Source: Streptomyces caelestis
Lineage (GTDB): Bacteria > Actinomycetota > Actinomycetes > Streptomycetales > Streptomycetaceae
Direction of reading: 5' to 3'
NCBI RefSeq assembly: GCF_014205255.1
Contig: NZ_JACHNE010000001.1
Location: 6,014,001 to 6,078,000 of the forward strand
DNA: 64,000 nucleotides
Under the pieces are notes generated by a model that saw nothing but the letters and a program-made list of their open reading frames with translations, did no database searches and had not been told where the DNA came from. Shown in pieces: positions 27,780 through 37,513 of the stretch. The stretch's first letter is position 1. Each line of letters begins with the position of its first letter. Position numbers and translations under genes: made by a program.

Positions 27780-28406
27780 GCAGCACCTCCGAGCCCACGG
27801 GCCGGTAACCGGCCGCCTGGAACGCCCGCGGACCGCGGGCGTTCCCCGCCGCCACCTGAGCCCACACGGGCGCGCCCTCCGGCCGGCTGCCGCGCCGCCG
27901 CCACCAGCCGCCGCCCGAGCCCCCGGTGCCGTGCCCCCTCGTCCACCTCGACCGCGACCTCCCACCGCCCGGCCACGCCACGGCCCAGCACGAGCCCCCC
28001 GCCGTCCGCCGCCCACACCCGCACGTCGTCACGCCGCCAGCGTGCGCGGACCACGCGCGGATGGCCGGGATCGTCGATCTCCTCCAGCGCGACCGACGGT
28101 TCCCCGGGCAGCGCGGCACCGGTTCAACAGTACGTCGATGGTGTCGGACGTACGTCCCGTCCGGTCCATGAGGGCCGTGAGGAAGCGGGCGTTCATCGTG
28201 GCCGCGAGCCTGTCGCGGTCGGTCCCGGCGAGCGTCCGCCGCACCCAGTCCGGATCCTCGTCGGTGAAGACGACCGAGTGAGCCGTGAAGGCCAGGACCC
28301 CCGCGTCCCGGGGCGAGAGCTGCGGCACGATCGTCGTACGGCCGTCCGCCGGCGGGAAGACGCCCCGTGCCGCCGCGTCGAGAAGGTCCCCCAGGGTGTC
28401 CGCCAC
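27733..28406 (-). pseudogene. GNAT acetyltransferase gene broken by two frameshifts
   Basis: The gene starts at a GTG with AAGGAG upstream (VADTLGDLLDAAARGVFPPA). It reads well to TSDTIDVLL near 28120, where the frame shifts to ALPGEPSVALEEIDDPGHPR, RVWAADGG and VAVEVDEGARHRGLGRRLVAA. At about 27885 it shifts again to PEGAPVWAQVAAGNAR and RAFQAAGYRPVGSEVLL. RGLGRRL is the acetyl-CoA loop of GNAT proteins. Each break is explained by a single extra base. Without the shifts the product would be about 220 aa. It is divergent from the MerR gene 49 bp away. Confidence 0.8.
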
Positions 28407-28455
28407 CCACGCGCTCCTTGAGTCTCCACCCACTGGAAGGCCCAGACTCCCAGAC

Positions 28456-29370
28456 ATGATCGACGACGGCACCGGGCTGCTCACCATCGGCGAACTGGCC
28501 CGGGTCACCGGGCTGACCGTGCGCACCATCCGGTACTGGTCCGACGAGGGCGCGCTGCCCCCGGTGGCCCGGTCCACGGGCGGTTACCGGCTGTACGACG
28601 CCGCGTCCGTGGCGCGCCTGGAGCTGATCCGGACCCTGCGCGAACTCGGCCTGGGCCTCGCGGACGTACGCCGGATCCTGGCCGGCGAGGTGACGGTCGC
28701 GCAGGTCGCGGCCGCGCACGTGGTGGCGCTGGACGCGCAGATCCGGTCGCTGAAGGTGACCCGGGCGGTGCTGTCGACAGTGGCCCAACGTGGTTCCAGC
28801 GCGGAGGAGACGACACTCATGAACAGACTGGCGCGACTGTCGGCGGCCGAGCGGCGGCGGATCGTCGAGGACTTCATGGCCGAGATCTTCGAGGGGATCG
28901 ACACGGCCGACCCGGACATCCGCAGCAGGTTGCGCTTCGCGGCCGCGCAGCTGCCCGACGACCCCACGCCCGAGCAGGTGGACGCCTGGGTGGAGCTCGC
29001 CGAGCTCATCCAGGACCCCGGCTTCCGGGCGCAGATGCGGCGGATGATCGAGTTCAACGCGGGGGACCGGGGACCGGACGTCCCGGCCGGGTCGTCCCTG
29101 TGGTTCATGAGCCGGCTCGTCCAGCTCGCGGCCGAGGCACGTCGGCGTGGCATCGCGCCCGAGGCGCCGGAGGCCGACGACGTCCTGCGGGAACTGCTGG
29201 GCAGCGCCGACCGGTCCGCCGTGCTCGAACGCCTCACGGCCGCCTCCGACGCCCGGGTCGCCCGCTACCGCGAGTTGCAGGCCGTCGTGAACGGCCTCGG
29301 ACCGCAGCCGACCTACGACGAGGAGTTCGCGTGGGTGGTCGCCGCACTTCAGTCGCGAGCGGGCGGTTAA
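28456..29370 (+). CDS. MerR family transcriptional regulator
   Basis: This 304-aa regulator has the N-terminal winged helix-turn-helix LLTIGELARVTGLTVRTIRY, then WSDEGALPP and STGGYRLYDAASVARLELIR. A dimerisation helix follows (LDAQIRSLKVTRAVLSTVA). The C-terminal 190 residues are helical, with no Cys cluster of a metal sensor, so a small-molecule or protein ligand is likely. It is divergent from the acetyltransferase pseudogene over 49 bp, which suggests it once controlled that gene. It ends 67 bp before the EF-hand gene. Confidence 0.9.
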   Translation: MIDDGTGLLTIGELARVTGLTVRTIRYWSDEGALPPVARSTGGYRLYDAASVARLELIRTLRELGLGLADVRRILAGEVTVAQVAAAHVVALDAQIRSLKVTRAVLSTVAQRGSSAEETTLMNRLARLSAAERRRIVEDFMAEIFEGIDTADPDIRSRLRFAAAQLPDDPTPEQVDAWVELAELIQDPGFRAQMRRMIEFNAGDRGPDVPAGSSLWFMSRLVQLAAEARRRGIAPEAPEADDVLRELLGSADRSAVLERLTAASDARVARYRELQAVVNGLGPQPTYDEEFAWVVAALQSRAGG

Positions 29371-29437
29371 TCTGACCTGCGTCAACAAGACCGGCCAGGA
29401 CGGCCAGGCGGCACAGCACGAGATGAGGGGCGGATCG

Positions 29438-29650
29438 GTGGCGGACATCGAGGAAGCACGCAAGCAGTTCGAGCAGATCGATACGGACGGCGACGGATTC
29501 ATCACCGCCGCGGAGTTCAAGTCCGCTCTGGCCCGGTCCGGCGACTGGAACGTGACCGAGTCGGTCGCCGAGGTCGTCATCAAGACCCGCGACCTCGACG
29601 GCGACAAGAAGCTGAGCTTCGACGAGTTCTGGGGCTACCTGAACAGGTGA
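29438..29650 (+). CDS. Small EF-hand calcium-binding protein
   Basis: This 70-aa protein contains two EF-hand loops and little else: DTDGDGFITAAE (15-26) and DLDGDKKLSFDE (52-63). Loop positions 1, 3, 5 and 12 carry the usual acidic ligands. The GTG start has GAGGGG upstream; an ATG five codons earlier lacks one. It resembles the small S. coelicolor calcium-binding proteins (I believe CabD). Such proteins may buffer or sense calcium during aerial growth and sporulation, but the partner is not evident here. Confidence 0.93.
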   Translation: MADIEEARKQFEQIDTDGDGFITAAEFKSALARSGDWNVTESVAEVVIKTRDLDGDKKLSFDEFWGYLNR

Positions 29651-29674
29651 CGCCGGCGCTCGGGCGCTGCGAGG

Positions 29675-29716
29675 CGTGGGGGCCAGGTCCGTCCGCGGAC
29701 GGACCTGGCCCCCACG
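29675..29716. terminator. 42-bp perfect palindrome (bidirectional-looking terminator)
   Basis: Positions 29675-29695 are the exact reverse complement of 29696-29716. It begins 25 nt after the EF-hand stop. With no unpaired centre, the practical loop would be the four central bases. It is very GC-rich and precedes the reductase gene by 112 bp. No T tract follows. Confidence 0.8.
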
Positions 29717-29828
29717 TCTGCGACCCGGGACCCGGAATAGCCCGCCCGTCCCGGAGGTTGACCCCGCTCACGAAGGTCTCGCGAAGAGGCCCAGGCGTCA
29801 CCGATCCCCGGAAGGGCGAGGCGAGGAC

Positions 29829-30491
29829 ATGAAGATCGGCATCATCGGAGCCGGCAACATCGGCGGCAATCTGACCCGGCGGCTCACCGCGCTCGGGCAC
29901 GACGTGTACGTCGCCAACTCCCGGGGCCCGCACACGCTCACGGCCCTGGCCGAGGAGACCGGCGCGACGCCCGTGACGGTCGAGGAGGCACCCCGGGGCG
30001 TCGAGATCGTCGTCGTCACCATCCCGCTGAAGGCGGTCCCGGACCTGCCGTCCGGCCTGTTCGACGGGGCGGCGGACGGCGTCGCGGTCATCGACACCGG
30101 CAACTACTACCCCCGGCAGCGGGACGGCAGGATCGCCGCGATCGAGGACGAGGGCCTCACCGAGAGCCGCTGGACGGAACGCCAGCTCGGCCACCCCGTG
30201 ATCAAGGCCTTCAACGGCACATACGCCCAGGACATCCTGGACCGCCCGCTCCCGGCAGGCGACCCCGACCGCATCGCCCTCCCGGTGGCCGGCGACGACG
30301 AGGCGGCCAAGCGCAAGGTACGGGACCTGATCGACGAACTCGGCTTCGACACCGTCGACGCGGGCGGCATCGACGACTCCTGGCGCCAGCAGCCCGACAC
30401 CCCTGTCTACGGCCTGCGCGGCGGCGTCGAGGCGGTCACGAAGGCCCTGGCGGAGGCGTCCCCGGAGCGCACACCGGACTTCCGCGGCTAG
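29829..30491 (+). CDS. NADPH-dependent F420 reductase-like protein
   Basis: This is a 220-aa Rossmann protein with the dinucleotide motif MKIGIIGAGNIGGNLTRRL. Further family features are YVANSRGPHT, EIVVVTIPLK and VIDTGNYYPRQRDG. The layout matches F420H2:NADP oxidoreductase-like proteins (NADP_Rossmann, YqcJ-type); whether it uses F420 is not proven by sequence. The stop codon TAG overlaps by two bases with the stop of the opposite-strand remnant. Confidence 0.85.
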   Translation: MKIGIIGAGNIGGNLTRRLTALGHDVYVANSRGPHTLTALAEETGATPVTVEEAPRGVEIVVVTIPLKAVPDLPSGLFDGAADGVAVIDTGNYYPRQRDGRIAAIEDEGLTESRWTERQLGHPVIKAFNGTYAQDILDRPLPAGDPDRIALPVAGDDEAAKRKVRDLIDELGFDTVDAGGIDDSWRQQPDTPVYGLRGGVEAVTKALAEASPERTPDFRG

Positions 30492-30702
30492 CCCGCGCTG
30501 ACGTAGTCGGCTATCCACAGGGCGTCGCCCGCGTAGGACGTCGTGTCGTGGTTCAGCAAGAAGTTCCGGTTGCAGTAGAGCACCACCTGGTTGTTCGGCC
30601 GGAGGTCCTTCAGTTTCCGGAGGAACAGGTCCTTCTCCGCGTTGCTCGCGTACGTCCCGTCACTGGTCGTCTCCCAGCCGAGGGCGAGGATGTCGCCCGG
30701 CC
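30488..30702 (-). pseudogene. Remnant of a GH25/lysozyme-like secreted enzyme
   Basis: About 70 codons read RPGDILALGWETTSDGTYAS, then LFLRKLKDLRPNNQVVLYCN and HDTTSYAGDALWIADYVSAG, and stop. In related proteins of this lysozyme-like fold, this is an internal part of the domain and is followed by a further C-terminal half. No signal peptide or catalytic N-terminus precedes it; upstream the frame enters the antisense of another remnant. It is therefore a fragment left after deletion at both ends. The family assignment is from pattern memory and is moderate. Confidence 0.6.
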
Positions 30703-30707
30703 GGTCC

Positions 30708-31027
30708 GGGGCCCACGCCGAACTCGACGCCGCCGCCGCGCGGGGACTGAGCGTCCACGCCGCGTCGTACGAGGCGCTGCTCGCCCTGCTCGCCGACGGG
30801 GAGCTGCCCGGTGAGACCGCCGAGCCGAGTCGCGGTGCGGCCATGGTGCTGCTGTCCAAGGACGGGCGCCCGGCGGGCGAGGTGGCCGTGGCCGTGCTCA
30901 CCCGCCCGCGGGCCGGTCCTCGCCGAGGACCGGCCCGCGGGCGGACGCCGTCGTGGCGATCGTCGTCACCGAGGACCCGGCCGATCCGCCCGCGGCGGTC
31001 GCGGACGTCCGCGAGTCGGCCCGGTGA
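30708..31027 (+). pseudogene. 3' remnant of an unidentified gene, interrupted by a palindromic insertion
   Basis: The plus strand reads AELDAAAARGLSVHAASYEA, then LLADGELPGE and AMVLLSKDGRPAGEVAVAVL up to 30905. It resumes in another frame as DAVVAIVVTEDPADPPAAVA, ending ADVRESAR and a stop at 31027. Removing 29 nt (30913-30941) joins the two frames exactly into AVAVLTRPRADAVVAIVV. There is no start codon with a ribosome site and the N-terminal part is missing at the junction with the lysozyme-like remnant. I do not recognise the family. Confidence 0.6.
30905..30941. repeat. 21-bp palindrome flanked by 8-bp direct repeats (CCCGCGGG)
   Basis: Two copies of CCCGCGGG (30905-30912 and 30934-30941) flank a 21-bp inverted repeat whose 10-bp arms are centred on one base at 30923. 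The whole 30902-30944 stretch is a near-perfect palindrome with 21-nt arms. The 29 nt formed by the palindrome and one repeat copy break the frame of the remnant gene. Confidence 0.75.
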
Positions 31028-31054
31028 CCGCCGGCCCCGCCACCGCGCGGGCCG

Positions 31055-32422
<1,368 letters not shown>

Positions 32423-32519
32423 GGGAACTCCTGACTACGGGGGTGGTGCAGAGGGGGGTGGGCGCCGCGCCGCTTGTGGCCGCACGGCGCCCGAAAGGTT
32501 TCTTCGCTCTGTGTGCTGG

Positions 32520-33782
32520 TCAGGCGTTCAGACCCGGGTACAGCGGGTGCTTGTCGGTCAGGGCCTTCACCCGGGCCTTGAGCGCCTCGGCGTCGTAGGA
32601 CGGCTTGAGAGCCCCGGCGATGACGTCCGCGACCTCCGCGAAGTCCTCGGCCTCGAAGCCCCGGGTCGCCAGGGCCGGCGTGCCGATCCGCAGACCCGAC
32701 GTCACCATCGGCGGGCGCGGGTCGTTCGGGATGGCGTTCCGGTTGACCGTGATGCCCACCTCGTGGAGGCGGTCCTCGGCCTGCTGCCCGTCCAGCTCGG
32801 AGTGGCGCAGGTCGACCAGGACCAGGTGCACGTCCGTGCCGCCGGACAGGACGTCCACGCCCACGGCCCGGACGTCGTCCTTCACCAGACGCTCGGCCAG
32901 GATGCGGGCACCCTCCAGCGTACGGCGCTGGCGCTCCTTGAAGTCCTCCGAGGCCGCGACCTTGAAGGCGACCGCCTTGGCCGCGATCACATGCTCCAGC
33001 GGACCGCCCTGCTGACCGGGGAAGACAGCGGAGTTGATCTTCTTGGCCAGTTCGGCCGTGGAGAGGATCACACCACCGCGCGGGCCGCCCAGCGTCTTGT
33101 GCGTGGTCGTGGTCACCACATGCGCGTGCGGCACGGGGTTCGGGTGCAGCCCGGCCGCGACGAGCCCCGCGAAGTGGGCCATGTCGACCATCAGGTAGGC
33201 GCCGACCTCGTCCGCGATCCGGCGGAACGCGGCGAAGTCCAGCTGCCGCGGGTACGCCGACCAGCCGGCCACGATCAGCTTCGGCTTGGACTCCTTGGCC
33301 AGCCGCTCGACCTCGGCCATGTCGACCCGGCCGTCGTCGCCGACGTGGTAGGCGACGACGTCGTACAGCTTGCCGGAGAAGTTGATCTTCATGCCGTGGG
33401 TCAGGTGCCCGCCGTGCGCGAGGTTCAGACCCATGATGGTGTCGCCCGGCTTGAGCAGCGCGAACATCGCGGCGGCGTTGGCCTGGGCACCCGAGTGGGG
33501 CTGGACGTTGGCGTGCTCGGCGCCGAACAGCTCCTTGACGCGGTCGATCGCGATCTGCTCGACCACGTCGACGTGCTCGCAGCCGCCGTAGTAGCGGCGG
33601 CCGGGGTAGCCCTCGGCGTACTTGTTGGTGAGGACCGAGCCCTGCGCCTCCATGACCGCGACCGGCGCGAAGTTCTCCGAGGCGATCATCTCCAGCGTGG
33701 ACTGCTGCCGGTGCAGCTCGGCGTCGACCGCGGCGGCCACGGCCGGGTCGAGCTCGTGCAGAGGTGTGTTCAAAACGGACAT
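32520..33782 (-). CDS. glyA: Serine hydroxymethyltransferase
   Basis: This is a 420-aa PLP enzyme that interconverts serine and glycine with tetrahydrofolate. Family features are [26 protein letters not shown] and the PLP lysine K229 in [18 protein letters not shown] is preceded by GAGGAGG. The start lies 14 nt after the gcvH stop, so the two are cotranscribed. It supplies or consumes 5,10-methylene-THF, the same one-carbon unit released by the glycine cleavage system encoded upstream. Confidence 0.97.
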   Translation of the reverse strand: MSVLNTPLHELDPAVAAAVDAELHRQQSTLEMIASENFAPVAVMEAQGSVLTNKYAEGYPGRRYYGGCEHVDVVEQIAIDRVKELFGAEHANVQPHSGAQANAAAMFALLKPGDTIMGLNLAHGGHLTHGMKINFSGKLYDVVAYHVGDDGRVDMAEVERLAKESKPKLIVAGWSAYPRQLDFAAFRRIADEVGAYLMVDMAHFAGLVAAGLHPNPVPHAHVVTTTTHKTLGGPRGGVILSTAELAKKINSAVFPGQQGGPLEHVIAAKAVAFKVAASEDFKERQRRTLEGARILAERLVKDDVRAVGVDVLSGGTDVHLVLVDLRHSELDGQQAEDRLHEVGITVNRNAIPNDPRPPMVTSGLRIGTPALATRGFEAEDFAEVADVIAGALKPSYDAEALKARVKALTDKHPLYPGLNA

Positions 33783-33796
33783 ACGGCTACGCCTCC

Positions 33797-34174
33797 TCAG
33801 CCGGCGGAGAACGCGGTGTACTCGTCGGCGGAGAGCAGGTCGCCCGGCTCCTCCGAGACCCGCACCTTGAACAGCCAGCCGCCCTCGAAGGGGGCCGAGT
33901 TCACCAGCGACGGGTCGTTCACGACGTCCTCGTTGACCTCGGTGACCTCACCGGAGACGGGGGAGTAGAGGTCGGACACCGACTTGGTCGACTCCAGCTC
34001 GCCGCAGGTCTCGCCCGCGGAGACGGAGTCACCGACCTCGGGGAGCTGGACGAAGACCACGTCGCCGAGCGCGTTGGCCGCGTGCTCCGTGATGCCGACC
34101 GTCGCGACGCCGTCCTCGGCGGCCGACAGCCACTCGTGCTCCTTGCTGTAACGCAGCTGCTGGGGGTTGCTCAT
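33797..34174 (-). CDS. gcvH: Glycine cleavage system H protein
   Basis: This 125-aa lipoyl carrier has the lipoylated Lys64 in [14 protein letters not shown] and the family start [10 protein letters not shown]. It shuttles the methylamine intermediate between GcvP and GcvT. The ATG has AGGAG 11 bases upstream. gcvP and lpd are not adjacent in this window, so the complex depends on genes elsewhere. The gap of 104 bp to gcvT holds no gene. Confidence 0.97.
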   Translation of the reverse strand: MSNPQQLRYSKEHEWLSAAEDGVATVGITEHAANALGDVVFVQLPEVGDSVSAGETCGELESTKSVSDLYSPVSGEVTEVNEDVVNDPSLVNSAPFEGGWLFKVRVSEEPGDLLSADEYTAFSAG

Positions 34175-34278
34175 GGCCTGGATTCTCCTGTACGCACGGG
34201 AGTGCTGTTGACGGGGGGACTGCTGGTGAGCTGGAACGACGGACCACGGGGGCGCTTGCGAGGGCCCCCGGCCAGTGT

Positions 34279-35400
34279 CTACTTCTGCCGCTTGTAGAAC
34301 GGCAGCGCCACGACCTCGTACGGCTCGTGACTGCCCCGGATGTCCACGGCCACGCCGGGCGTGCCGGGCGCGGCGTGCGCGGCGTCGACGTAGGCCATCG
34401 CGATCGGCTTGCCGAGCGTGGGGGAGGGGGCGCCGGAGGTGACCTCGCCGATCACCTCGCCGCCGGCGACGACCGCGTATCCGGCGCGCGGCACCCGGCG
34501 GCCCTCGGCGACGAGCCCGACCAGCACGCGAGGCGGGTTCCGCTCGGCGCGGGCGGCGGCCTCCCGCAGGGCCTCGCGGCCCACGAAGTCGCCCTCCTTC
34601 TCGAACTTCACCACCCGGCCGAGCCCGGCGTCGAAGGGCGTCAGGGAGGTGCTCAGCTCGTGCCCGTACAGCGGCATGCCCGCCTCCAGGCGCAGCGTGT
34701 CGCGGCAGGACAGCCCGCACGGGACCAGTCCGGCGCCCTCGCCCGCCTTGGTCAGGGCCTGCCACAGCTCGACCGCGTGCTCCGGCTTCACGAACAGCTC
34801 GAAACCGTCCTCGCCGGTGTAACCGGTGCGGGCGATCAGGGCCGGGACGCCCGCGACCGTGCCGGGCAGACCGGCGTAGTACTTCAGGCCGTCGAGGTCG
34901 GCGTCGGTGAGGGACTTCAGGATCCCGGGGGACTCCGGGCCCTGTACGGCGATCAGCGCGTAGGCGTCCCGGTCGTCGCGCACCTCGGCGTCGAAGCCCG
35001 CGGAACGTTCCGCCAGGGCGTCCAGCACCACCTGGGCGTTGGAGGCGTTGGCGACGACCATGTACTCGGTCTCCGCGAGCCGGTAGACGATCAGGTCGTC
35101 GAGGATGCCGCCGTCGGCCCGGCAGATCATGGTGTAGCGGGCGCGGCCGGGCTTGACGCCGGCGATGTTGCCCGCCAGGGCGTAGTCGAGGAGGGCGGCG
35201 GCCTGCGGACCGGTGACGGTGATCTCCCCCATGTGGGAGAGGTCGAAGAGCCCGGCCTTCGTGCGCACGGCGTTGTGCTCGTCGCGCTCGGAGCCGTAGC
35301 GCAGGGGCATGTCCCAGCCGGCGAAGTCGGTCATCGTCGCGCCGAGCGAACGATGCAGGGCATCGAGCGCGGTATGGCGGAGTTCTCCTGAACTGCTCAC
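34279..35400 (-). CDS. gcvT: Glycine cleavage system T protein (aminomethyltransferase)
   Basis: This 373-aa folate-dependent aminomethyltransferase transfers the methylene carbon to THF and releases ammonia. It shows [28 protein letters not shown], the folate region [14 protein letters not shown]-like, and [18 protein letters not shown]. The GTG ([16 protein letters not shown]) was chosen because it fits the family length; GGGAGA lies about ten bases upstream. The leader ahead of it contains a tandem glycine riboswitch, so the whole unit should respond to glycine. Confidence 0.96.
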   Translation of the reverse strand: MSSSGELRHTALDALHRSLGATMTDFAGWDMPLRYGSERDEHNAVRTKAGLFDLSHMGEITVTGPQAAALLDYALAGNIAGVKPGRARYTMICRADGGILDDLIVYRLAETEYMVVANASNAQVVLDALAERSAGFDAEVRDDRDAYALIAVQGPESPGILKSLTDADLDGLKYYAGLPGTVAGVPALIARTGYTGEDGFELFVKPEHAVELWQALTKAGEGAGLVPCGLSCRDTLRLEAGMPLYGHELSTSLTPFDAGLGRVVKFEKEGDFVGREALREAAARAERNPPRVLVGLVAEGRRVPRAGYAVVAGGEVIGEVTSGAPSPTLGKPIAMAYVDAAHAAPGTPGVAVDIRGSHEPYEVVALPFYKRQK

Positions 35401-35438
35401 GGTCGGTCGTCTCCCAAGGCAATGACGGGCGAGGTCGT

Positions 35439-35642
35439 TCCTCCCCATCTGTCATCGGAACCTGAGAGGTTCGCCATGACCACACAGGACATGGCTTGCA
35501 CCTTGGGTGGGACCACCGAGGTGGCGGCCCGCTTTTCAGATGTGCCTCGCCCGCGCGGTAACGGGGCCTGAGAGATTCAAGGGAGGGACTTGCTCCTTCG
35601 GCGCCCCAGCGTCAGACGGTGCTGGGAACTCTCCCGCGCGGA
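35439..35642 (-). promoter_or_regulatory. Tandem glycine riboswitch in the gcvT leader
   Basis: Read on the minus strand, the first aptamer has GCGGGAGAG, then CGCCGAAGGAGCAAG and GAATCTCTCAGGC. A linker containing CTGAAAAGCGGG leads to the second aptamer, with ACCCAAGGTGCAAGCC and GAACCTCTCAGGTTCCGATG, followed by ACAGATGGGGAGG. These are the conserved blocks of the gcvT-motif riboswitch. It ends 38 nt before the gcvT start. In relatives, glycine binding turns on expression of the glycine cleavage operon, which fits the genes here. Confidence 0.93.
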
Positions 35643-35826
35643 TTCAAACGGCCGGTATGCAGTTGGCGCGCACATCATTGCACGCATCGTCGCGGCGTGG
35701 CAGGGGACCACCCTGTAGCAGGCCTGTTGCAGGAAGAGGACTAAAACCAGAGAGATCGGGCATTACCTTCTCTTTACACTCAGCGGGGATGGGACTCCAT
35801 ACCTGGCCCCAGGGGAGGACATCACG

Positions 35827-36495
35827 GTGAACAGGACCACCGCGTACGCCACGACATCGGGCGTCGCGCTGCCCGAGCAGCCGGCCGTTCCGGCACGGGC
35901 GGTCTGCGGCCCGCTGCCGGTGCCGGTCGTCCGCGATCTGCGCGAGCGCGCCGGCCGCAGCCCGCACGCACTGCTCTTCGGCCCCCGCGACCTCGTCGTG
36001 GTCACGGGCCTGCCCGGCAGCGGCAAGTCCACGCTGATGCGGCGCACCGTGCCCGGCCGGCGCATCGACTCCCAGGACACCCGCGACCGCTGGGACAGCC
36101 GCATGCCGCGCTTCCTGCCGTACGCGGTCTACCGCCCGCTCGTCCGCCTCGCGCACTACGCCGGGCTGCGCCGCGCCCTGCGCACCGGCGAGGGCGTCGT
36201 CGTGCACGACTGCGGCACCCAGGCCTGGGTCCGCCGCTGGCTGGCCCGCGAGGCCCGCCGCCGGGGCGGCACCCTGCATCTGCTCATGCTCGACGTCACC
36301 GCCGAGGAGGCCCTGGCCGGCCAGCGTGACCGCGGCCGCGGCGTCTCGCGGTACGCGTTCCTGCGCCACCGCGCGGCGACCACCCGCCTGCTGCGCGCCG
36401 TGGAGCGGGGCGAACTGCCCGCGGGCTGCGGCTCGGCGATCCTCGTCGACCGCGACGCGGCGGACACCCTGCGCCGGATCGGGTTCACGGGCTGA
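35827..36495 (+). CDS. P-loop ATPase / kinase-like protein (AAA_33 type)
   Basis: This 222-aa protein has a Walker A motif GLPGSGKST at 61-69 and a lid-like Arg-rich segment (AGQRDRGRGVSRYAFLRHR). It also has VVVHDCGTQAWVRRWLAREA and LLMLDVTAEEAL. The fold resembles small P-loop kinases such as those in polynucleotide or shikimate kinase groups; the substrate is unknown. The GTG has GGGGAGG eight bases upstream. It is divergent from the riboswitch-controlled glycine genes; 35643-35826 contains the two promoters but no gene. Confidence 0.8.
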   Translation: MNRTTAYATTSGVALPEQPAVPARAVCGPLPVPVVRDLRERAGRSPHALLFGPRDLVVVTGLPGSGKSTLMRRTVPGRRIDSQDTRDRWDSRMPRFLPYAVYRPLVRLAHYAGLRRALRTGEGVVVHDCGTQAWVRRWLAREARRRGGTLHLLMLDVTAEEALAGQRDRGRGVSRYAFLRHRAATTRLLRAVERGELPAGCGSAILVDRDAADTLRRIGFTG

Positions 36496-36562
36496 CCGCG
36501 GGCGGCCGGCGAACCGCTAGCCTTTTGAGCCACAGCAGTGGTTCCAGGCAGGCGGTAGGCAG

Positions 36563-37351
36563 ATGGACTTCCCGGCGGACTTCTCCGCGGACTTCCCGGC
36601 GCACACGCAGACCCACCCGCACGGCGGATGGCCCGGCAACGAACTGGAGGAGGTGCTCTCGGCCTCCCTCGGCGCCGGGCCGTCGGCCGGCGGGCGGATC
36701 GTCGAGGTGCTCGGCCGGAGTTTCGTCTGGGTCCCCCTGCCGAGCGGCGGCGGCCCGCAGAGCGGCCCCCTCGACCTGCCCGGCATAGAGATCGAGGGTC
36801 AGGCATACGTACCGGTGTTCAGCTCCGAGGAGCAGTTCCGCCAGGTCGTCGGCTCCCACATGTCGTACACCATCGCGCCGGCCGTGGAGTTCGCCCGCGG
36901 CCTGCCCCCGCACGCCGGGATAGCCGTCAACCCGGGCGGTGTGGTCGGCATACCGCTTCCGCCGCCCGCCGTGGCCGAGCTCTGCCGGGCCGGCCGGACA
37001 CCCTTGGACGGCCCCGCGAGCGGCGGCCGGGTCCGCCTCTTCGAGCCGGACTGGCAGGACGACCCGGTGGACTTCCTCGCCGCCGCCTCCGCCGAGTTCG
37101 AGGCGGTCGGCGTGGTCGTCACCGCCCGCCGCTGCCTCGCCGCGATCGAGACCGCCGATCCGGTGATGTTCGTGGGCGTCGAACTCTCCCAGTGGGAAGG
37201 CGATCTGCGGGCCCTCCCCCTGGAGGCCCTGTCCCGGGCCGTGACCACGTCCCCGGCCCCGTGGCCGGTCAACCTGGTCCTCCTGGACGTGGCGGAGGAC
37301 CCGGTGGGCACGTGGATGAAGGACCGGGTCCGGCCCTTCTACCAGCGGTAG
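36563..37351 (+). CDS. SseB family protein with C-terminal enhanced-serine-sensitivity region
   Basis: This 262-aa protein begins with an acidic/aromatic repeat (DFPADFSADFPAH). It continues with the SseB pattern: NELEEVLSASL, GIEIEGQAYVPVFSSEEQF, and a second half ending DVAEDPVGTWMKDRVRPFYQ. SseB is named for altered serine sensitivity in E. coli, but its molecular role is not known. Proximity to the sdaA-glyA unit is notable but may be chance. A second SseB-type gene follows after 162 bp. Confidence 0.85.
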   Translation: MDFPADFSADFPAHTQTHPHGGWPGNELEEVLSASLGAGPSAGGRIVEVLGRSFVWVPLPSGGGPQSGPLDLPGIEIEGQAYVPVFSSEEQFRQVVGSHMSYTIAPAVEFARGLPPHAGIAVNPGGVVGIPLPPPAVAELCRAGRTPLDGPASGGRVRLFEPDWQDDPVDFLAAASAEFEAVGVVVTARRCLAAIETADPVMFVGVELSQWEGDLRALPLEALSRAVTTSPAPWPVNLVLLDVAEDPVGTWMKDRVRPFYQR

Positions 37352-37513
37352 ATCAGCAGACCCGGGGCGCGGGAAGTGACATCATGCGGCTCCGCCGCGT
37401 GGGCGCGACGCGTCCCGGACGGACCCGCACCCGCCGGACGAGGACAAGTCGCGAGTCGGTGGGCGGGCTTAAGCTAGGTCACGGTCGAGGCGTTGTACGA
37501 AGGGGCGGTAAAG

